Positions 50,601 to 58,700 of a stretch of 64,000 nt of DNA are shown piece by piece. How positions within the stretch are numbered: position 1 is the first letter of the stretch; each line of letters starts with the position of its first letter. Made by a program: the position numbers and the translations under genes. Origin of the DNA: Podocnemis expansa (Eukaryota; Chordata; Testudines; Podocnemididae); NCBI GenBank assembly GCA_007922195.1, contig ML682024.1, forward strand, positions 7,945,976 to 8,009,975, read 5' to 3'. The notes beneath the pieces were generated by a model. The model searched no databases. It had not been told where the DNA came from and worked only from the letters and a program-made list of their open reading frames with translations.

Positions 50601-52704
50601 AACAAACATTGAATCATAGAACTGTACAACTGGAAGGGACCTCAATAATCCAGTCCCCTGCACGGAGGCAGGACTAAATACTGTTTAGACCACTGACAGG
50701 TGTTTGTCTGACCAGCTCTAAAAAGCCTCCAGTGATGGATATTCCACAGCCTCCCTAGGTCCTTTATTCCAATGCTTCACCACCTTGACAATTTGGAGGA
50801 TTTCCCCAACATCTAAACTAAATATCCATTGCTGTAATTTAAGCCTATTGCTTCTCAATAAATAAAGAGAACGAATTTATCACATTCCTTGTTATAATAA
50901 GACTATTTCCAGGTCTACTTTTTAACCAGGTTATAGAGGTTCAGCACTACAGTCACTTGTTCCCTCCTCACCTGTGGTGCCTGATGTATAAATGTAGAGG
51001 GCAGTGGATTTACTGGTCACATTGGCTCGGAAAGCGAAGGGCACCGGCTCCTCTGAGGCAGCATCTATCAGGCCCTCAAGGGGCTCCACGCCCGGGGTGG
51101 GGGACTCTGTGCTCAAGTAGCAGACTCGGACCCCTTTCTGTTGCAGGCTGGGCAGAACATCTTCAATAGCTGCTTGGAGGTCTGAAGGGGAGGTGAGAGA
51201 GCCATTTTTCCACCATTAAGAAACACTGACAACTGCATCACACACACAAACACATACAGAGAGACAAAGAAAGAGTCCTGTGGCACTCTTAAAGACTAAC
51301 AAATTTATTTATTGCATGAACTTCCATGGGAGAAAAATCCCACTTCCTCAGATGCTTTGAAGATGGGAAACTTAGAGAATGGGAGGAAATAAATGCAGGA
51401 AAGTGTAAACCATGGGAACAGGTCAGACTGTAACAGCAAATCAAAGCAGTTGTAATGATTCAAACACTGGGTTTTTCTCTCATTACAACAGGTGATTTGA
51501 CCTCATCTTCCTCTATGTGCTGTTCCTCAGTGTTTGAATCTTCACAACTGCTTTGATTTGCTGTTACAGTGTGACCTGATCCTATGGCTTAAACTTCCCT
51601 GCATTTATTTCCTCTCATTCTGTAAGTTTCCCCATCTTCAAAGAGGCTGATGAAGTGGGATTTTCTCCCACGAAAGCGCATCCAATAAATACATTTGTGA
51701 ATCTTTATGTGCCACAGGACTCCTTGTTTGGTTTACTGAAGTAAATTAACATGGCTGCCCCTTTGGAAAATAGATACACACACACAAAAACAGACACGCA
51801 TACAAACACACTCAGAAACATAGCTTTACAATGGGACATACTCTCCCCCATGTCACACCCGTACCTGCATATTCCCCACTGGTATGTTTTGTACAAAGTA
51901 TGCCTTCTGAGGGATCATTGCAAAAGTCTTAATGGAACAAACTTCCTTATCCTGTTCAAATGTGTCCATCACTGTTGTATAGGAAGTTGAGAGATTTTAC
52001 TGTCCATTTGTCACTGAAACATGTCATGAGTCTGAGAAATGCCCACTGCACTGTGTCCTCAGCCAGGACAAAGAAATTGAGAACACACTGGCCTTACACG
52101 CAAGACCTCACATAGACAAAAGGTGCAAGCAAAAATTTGCAATTAATAACAAAGGCTGGTTGGCAGCTCACGTACACCCAGGAGAGATTTTATGCTTTTC
52201 TGTAACTTCTGTGCATGTATGTTGTCAATAACAACAATCTTGGTCTGTACGTCACTGTCCCTCCTACCGCTTGGCTATACAGTGTAAGCTGCCTGGGGTG
52301 GGTACTTCCTCTCATGATGCCTATTTATAGTGGGTGTCTCACTGAGCACCCTGTATGATGAAGTTCCCAAAACAGATAATGTGATCTCTAGTAGAGAGGT
52401 TATTTTACCTCTGTATTTGGGACTGGAGCAACCACTACTAGAACTGTTGTGTCCAGGCTTTGTGCCCACAGCTCCTGAAGGAGTCTGAATAGTTGAGGGA
52501 GTCAGAGAGGAGCCACAAGAATGACAAAAGTGTTAGAATATCTGCTTTGGAGCAGGCCTCAGCAAATGGGCTGCACCTCTAGGGACTAGCCCCAAACCTG
52601 GAGCATGTAGGGGGCCCGAGGCTGCCGAAAGTGCTGCCGCCAACATGGACACTTGTGACAGTAGTGAAGTGGGATGAAAAAGCCCGACCCTCACCCTCCA
52701 TGCC

Positions 52705-52737
<33 letters not shown>

Positions 52738-55700
52738 CAACGCGCTGCTGAAGGTACCAGCAACATTTTTGTGGGAAATGGGGGGGCTGCAGGAAGCATT
52801 TCAATCCCTGTAGTACCACAGTTCTGCAAGACACCAGGATACAGTTCTGGGCACCATGATGACTTGGCACCTGGGTTTTGTCGAGCCCTGCCTTACCTTG
52901 ATTACCTCCAAGAGCTCAATCGATTTAGCTTAAGAAAGGGGAATTTCAGTGGGGCTTTGATCACTGGCTATTAGTTCCAACATGAGGAACAAACATTTAA
53001 TAACAGGCTCTTCAGCCTAGCAGAGAAAGCTGTACCCCAGCCCAGTGCCTGGAAATTGAAGCTAGACCAGTTCAGACCATTAATAAGGTACATTTTTAAC
53101 AGTGAGTGTAAGTAAGCACTGGGTCTGTCCCCTACAGGTAGGGGTAGGTTCTCCATTACCATCCATTTTTAAATCACATTGTGATGTTTTTCTGTGAGAT
53201 CAGCTCTGGTGACCTATAGTGTGTTGGATCTCTGGCCTGTGTTGCACAGGAGACCAGACTAGGTGGTCAGAATCATCCCTCCTGGCCTTGCAATCCAAGA
53301 ATGCATCTTGATCTCATCTGGAGGCTCTAGGGGTTCTCCTGAAATGACAACAGGAGGAAGAAAGAGCAGTTTTCCCCATTGCAAGTGGCTGATTCCCAGT
53401 GGACAGAACAAAGCCAATGTTTAGCTTGGCACTATGCCTTTTACAGCAAAGTCTAACTACACCAGGAGGATTCTGGGAGGGGAATGTCCTACACACATCT
53501 TGCCTAGAAGAGGGGCCTCTGCTTATTGCTTTATGATCCTTCTTTTACAGTTGTCCCATTATCTTGATCTTTATCAGCTCCACTTCTGAGGTTGTTGATC
53601 CCCTGGTCATTCCTCCCTGCCAGTCTCACAGATGCACAGAAAAATGTTTCAAAGGGCTCCTACCTGGGCATTTATATGGCACTAATTCACTTGGGCTCTA
53701 TTATAGGCCTCTGCCGACTTCACCTCAGCCCGCCTGGGTGTATTGTTCATACACCAAGTGCAGACAGCCTTGCTTGGAAACTACTGGCTGGAGGTTAACC
53801 TGAGTAGGTCTCTGACCACAACTGGGCAAGAGGTCAGGGCAGGTTGGATGGCTCCATCTGGGTTAAAAGTTGTGAATCTTGAAGATAAGCTTCCTGGTAG
53901 GGCAGATGGATGTTAAGTCAGGCTGGACATTGAGTGATGTTAAGCCAGGCTGGGTGTGAGAGATGGTAGGTCAGGTTGGATGCGATGTCACTGCCATTCC
54001 AAGAAGGTGGCTTTCATGGAATTCAACAGATATTTAGAGCAAACAATACAGCAACCCTAGAGTTTAATAGTCCATTTTGTGAGGGGCTGGAATTTCAGCT
54101 GTCTTTAGGCATCCACATTTGGAAATTGTGGCCACCTCCCAATGTCTGCATGCAGAACGCCAGCCTGTTTAGGTAGGCAGCTAGAGTCCACCTGTGATGG
54201 AGGGAAATGGATGTATCATTGCCATTTTGTAGCTGGAAAACTGAGGCATGCAGCAGGCTCATGGTGAACATTTCCAAAACTGCCCCACTCCCATCTACCA
54301 ACAATAAACTGCAGAGGGAGCCAAGATACCTGGGTTCTATCCCTGGCTTTGCTGTAAACCTGCTGCATAAAACTGGATGGATGTGGGTGAGTGCTTTCCC
54401 CCTTTGTCTACTTAGACTGGGAGCTCTTTCAGCCAGGATCTGCCTCTATTTATATATCTGTGCAGCACCCAGCAGCCAGGGTAGTTAGTATGTGCTGTCT
54501 AGATCAGCTCATCAGTCTCAAAACACTTGACAAAGAGATCTTCATCCCCATTTCACACATGAGGAAACTGAGGCACAGGACAGTGACACCCAGAAGCAAC
54601 CCACAGGCCAGTGGCAGAGCTGGGAGTAATCCCAGATCAGAGTTCACTCCACCAGGCTGCACCACCCAACTGGGCCCTGTTCCTATCTAGCTACTACCAT
54701 AACGATTGTAATTTAGCCCTCAAATATGAGACCAGATTTTCAGCTGTGGGTCTCATGTGAAAATCTGCACGTGTATCTCAGAAGTAGGAGCTCTGCTGGA
54801 TAAATGTGAGAAAAATCATACAGTTGCTGAGCTGTCAAAGCTCAGCTACTCAAAGATACTTTGGACACCTAACTCCCATCAATTTCCACCTTTAAGGCCC
54901 TGAGTCCTTTGTGAAATTCTGCCTCTCTCCAGAATCTGAACTAGAGGTAGGAACTAGACCCGAGTTTTCCAGGTCCCAGTTCAAGACCTTACTGGAGCTG
55001 GGTGAAGAATCTATTTTTCTGTTCACTGGTGCGTTTGGAAAGTCAAAAGGGGAAAAAGAATAATTTTGGGTCAGCACAAAACAAGTCTTCAAGGTTTTGG
55101 AGGAATGGAAAGCGGGGGGGGGGGGGAATCACTTCACAGTGCACAAAAGGTTTAGTCTTGGTCTTTTAAACTTTTTAAAAAAATAAAATGAAAGACAATT
55201 CAGAAGGAAAAAGTCATTTCTTAAAAAAGGCTTCCAACATTTTGTTTTAACTTTTTCCATATGAAACATTTGATTGGGTGGGTTCGAAATGACTTCATCA
55301 TCTCAGTTTCCTATTCCTTTTAATATTATAAAAGTCTCAGTTTTTTTTTCTGAAGGCTTCCCCCTACCCCCAGGAGAGAAAAAAAATTGGCGAAACCTAA
55401 GCAAATTCCTGCAGTCAAAGAATCATAGAAATGTATGACTAGAAGGGACCTCACAACAGAATCTAGTTCAGTCCCCTGCACTCAAGACCCAATTAAGTAA
55501 TAATTAAACCATCCACGACAGATGTTTGTCTATTCTGTTCTTAAAAACTTCCAGTGATGGAGATTCCACAACCTCCCTAGGCAATTTACTCCTCTGCTTA
55601 TCTACAGTAACAGGCAGGAAGTTTTTCCTAATGTCCAACCTAAACCGTCCTTGCTGCGATTTAAGCCCATTTCCTCTTGTCTTACCTTCAGAAGTTAATG

Positions 55701-58700
55701 CACAAGTTTTCTCCTGCCTCCTTGCAACAACTTCTTATGTATTTCAAAACTGTTATCATGTCGCTTCTGTGGGGGGGGGTGTCTAAAGATGGAGTAAGTT
55801 TGGTCAGGAAGTTCTGTGCCAGAGATTGTTGTGTTTGCTTAGACAAGTTTAGTTAGTCAAGGGAGCTAGGGGGTTTAGATTGATAGGAAGTTAGACTGTT
55901 TCTATAAATACAAGAGGTAATCCACAGAGGTTGATTATAAGACAATCCCTCCTGTCTGGACCCTGATGGGAAGCTATCAACCTTGTCTGGTAAACAGGTT
56001 GACGGGGGCCAGGTAGCCAAGGGGTCACAGGAATTTGGCCACTCTCATTGGTCAAGAGCAATAATTAGTACCCAAATGAGCAGTAAACAACAACAGAGGC
56101 GGGCTAACTATATGCTGCCTATTAAGTACAATCTAATTATGTAACCTGCATATTAAAGGTAGTAATACCATGTATGGATTTTAGGCATGATGTAACTTGT
56201 TGTATTATGCATGAGCTTGTTGCATTATGTATATCGTATTTTGCATGTTAGAAAGTATGTATGACCTGTAGCCCCTATACTGGGGGTTCTTGCTCAGAGA
56301 GGCTAGCTTCTCTTTGCTTCCCTCTGCTGCAGTTCCTTTTATTATTCAGCTGAATAATAAACTTTGAAGCACACCTCGTTCTCTGCCTATTGGAGTCTCG
56401 ACTGGGAACGGGTCTGCTTCATTGGGAAGGCTCTGGTGTGCCTCTTTCTGAAGCTGAGGGCCAGAGTTAGATTTTCCCCTACACTTCTCAGTTGTCTTTT
56501 CTCCAAAGTAAACTCCATATTTTCAATCTTTCCTCATAGGTCATGTGTTCGACCCTTCATCGTTTTTGTTGATTTCCTCTAGACTTTCTCCAATTTTTCC
56601 AACTCTTTCCTGAAATGCAGCACCTGGAATTGGACCCTTACCCTCGCTGAGGCTTTATCAGAGTGGAGTAGAGTGGAAATGCTTTGCAAAGTGGAAACCA
56701 GACAAAGTCAGACAGACAAAAGATGATGTACGCCTTGAACAGTTCCAAAGGGGCAGCCACATTAGCCTAGTTCAGTAAAACAAACAAGGAGTCCTGTGGC
56801 ACTTAAAGACTAACAAATTTATTTATCGTATGAGCTTTCATGGGAGAAATCATATTTTGTCACTCTTTGAAAATGCCTCTGACAAAGTGGGATTTTCTCT
56901 CATGAAAGCTCATGCCATGAATGAATGTGTTAGTCTTTAAAAGTGCCACAGGCTTCCTTGTTTATTTTGTCTTTAACATTGAGGGTGATTAATTACTAGG
57001 GCAACTTATCCAGGGTTGCAGTAAATGCTCCACCACTGGCAGGGTTTCAACTGATTGGATGTGTTTTTAAAAGATCTGCTGTAGTTCAAACAGGAATTAG
57101 GTCAGGGGTCTGTGTTCTAGGATGTGTGTTAAATAATTACCTGGTTTCCTTCTGACTGGAATCTGTAAATTTATGAAATACTCATTGCACGTGAGGGCAC
57201 TGCACTACTGTACCGTAGGGTTATAAATGTTCAAGGCTGCATGGATTACTCAGGATAAGCAACTACAGCCAGCAGAGGGCGGGTTTAATGGCTGTGTAGC
57301 CTTGGGTAGGTCATTGATTCTCTCAGTGACTCAGTTTCTCCTTGACTGTGACATCCCAGCAGCCTGGGATTAGCCTTAAGAGCTGTGGAGTTTTATTGCT
57401 ACTATTAGATGTCAAGGAGTAAATGGAAAAAGGACATCATTGTAACCCCCTCCACTAACTGTCCTTGTGGAATTTAGCATGATATTCACCGCTAGACATA
57501 CACTGACACACAAATACAGACACACAAACCAGTGTACACACACACATGGAAAGACACACAAACAGACACACAACACACACACAGGCACAGACACACAAAC
57601 CAATATATATACTCATGTGGGCTGACACACAGACACACAAAGCTAATGTATGCACAAACATGGACAGGCATACAAACAGACATGCCAACCAATGTGTACG
57701 CACGCAGACAGACACACAAACAAACCAATGTACACCCACATGCAAAGAGACACAAATACAGATGCATAATCACGCACATGCATGGAGACACACACAGACA
57801 CACACGTGCAGGTACAGATGCAGAGATTCACAAAAATATTCATCTGCCCTTACCCAGGAACAAATATACACAAACCAATGCACAGACACACTCAAACACA
57901 GAAATGCTCCATATCCAGCACTCATATGCACCCAAAGGCACAAACACACACCCACGTTCTCACACATACACACTTACTGAGCACTGTCACTTGTAGACAC
58001 AGAGAGGGGAGGTGACTTCCCCCCAGCCAAGCCCACACAGACTTATCTATGAATTTAAAAGAGAACACACAAACATACAAGCAAGCATGCACCACTAGAC
58101 AAGCACACAGCCACAAACGCTCAGGCATCAAAGGCACACCTCCATGTGTGCATGCACACATTCATAGGCCAATGCATCCCCTCCTCCCCCCCGGACAAAC
58201 ACACATGCAGACAAGAGACACACAAAGGATGTCCACAGACAATACCCAACCCACGCGTGTAAACACAGATGCATGCACATTTATACAGCCACACACAAAC
58301 GTGCACATTAAAATGCATCATGGCAAATAGTTTAAACCAGCAAATCCTCTCCTTGTCCTCTTAACCTGATTGCCTGGGCTGTGATTCAAGTTTGTTTGTA
58401 CCGTAATCTTGCTGCACTATATCCATTAAGTAAACACACGGCTTAACCCTTCCCTGGCAACAAAATGCTAGCACCAGCTCCCCCAGACAGGGGTTGGATA
58501 CTCGGGGAAAAGAACAGTCACACCCCCAGGGAAAATTACCAAGTGGAGAGAGACTACAAAGACTGTAGACCTGGCATTGACTCTAGGGTTGGGGTGGGGG
58601 AGGCCTGGGAGCCAGGACTCCTGGGTTTGCTCCTCAGCTCTGGGAAAGGAGTCTAGTCTGTTGGGTTAGAACAGGAAGGGCTGGGAGTCAGAACTCTTAG

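Noticed and set aside
57412..58330. Several Cys/Val-rich (minus) and His/Thr-rich (plus) open frames over 60-150 codons
   Set aside because: They lie in a degenerate CA-repeat region. Reading frames remain open on both strands because of composition, and no domain or splice context is present.
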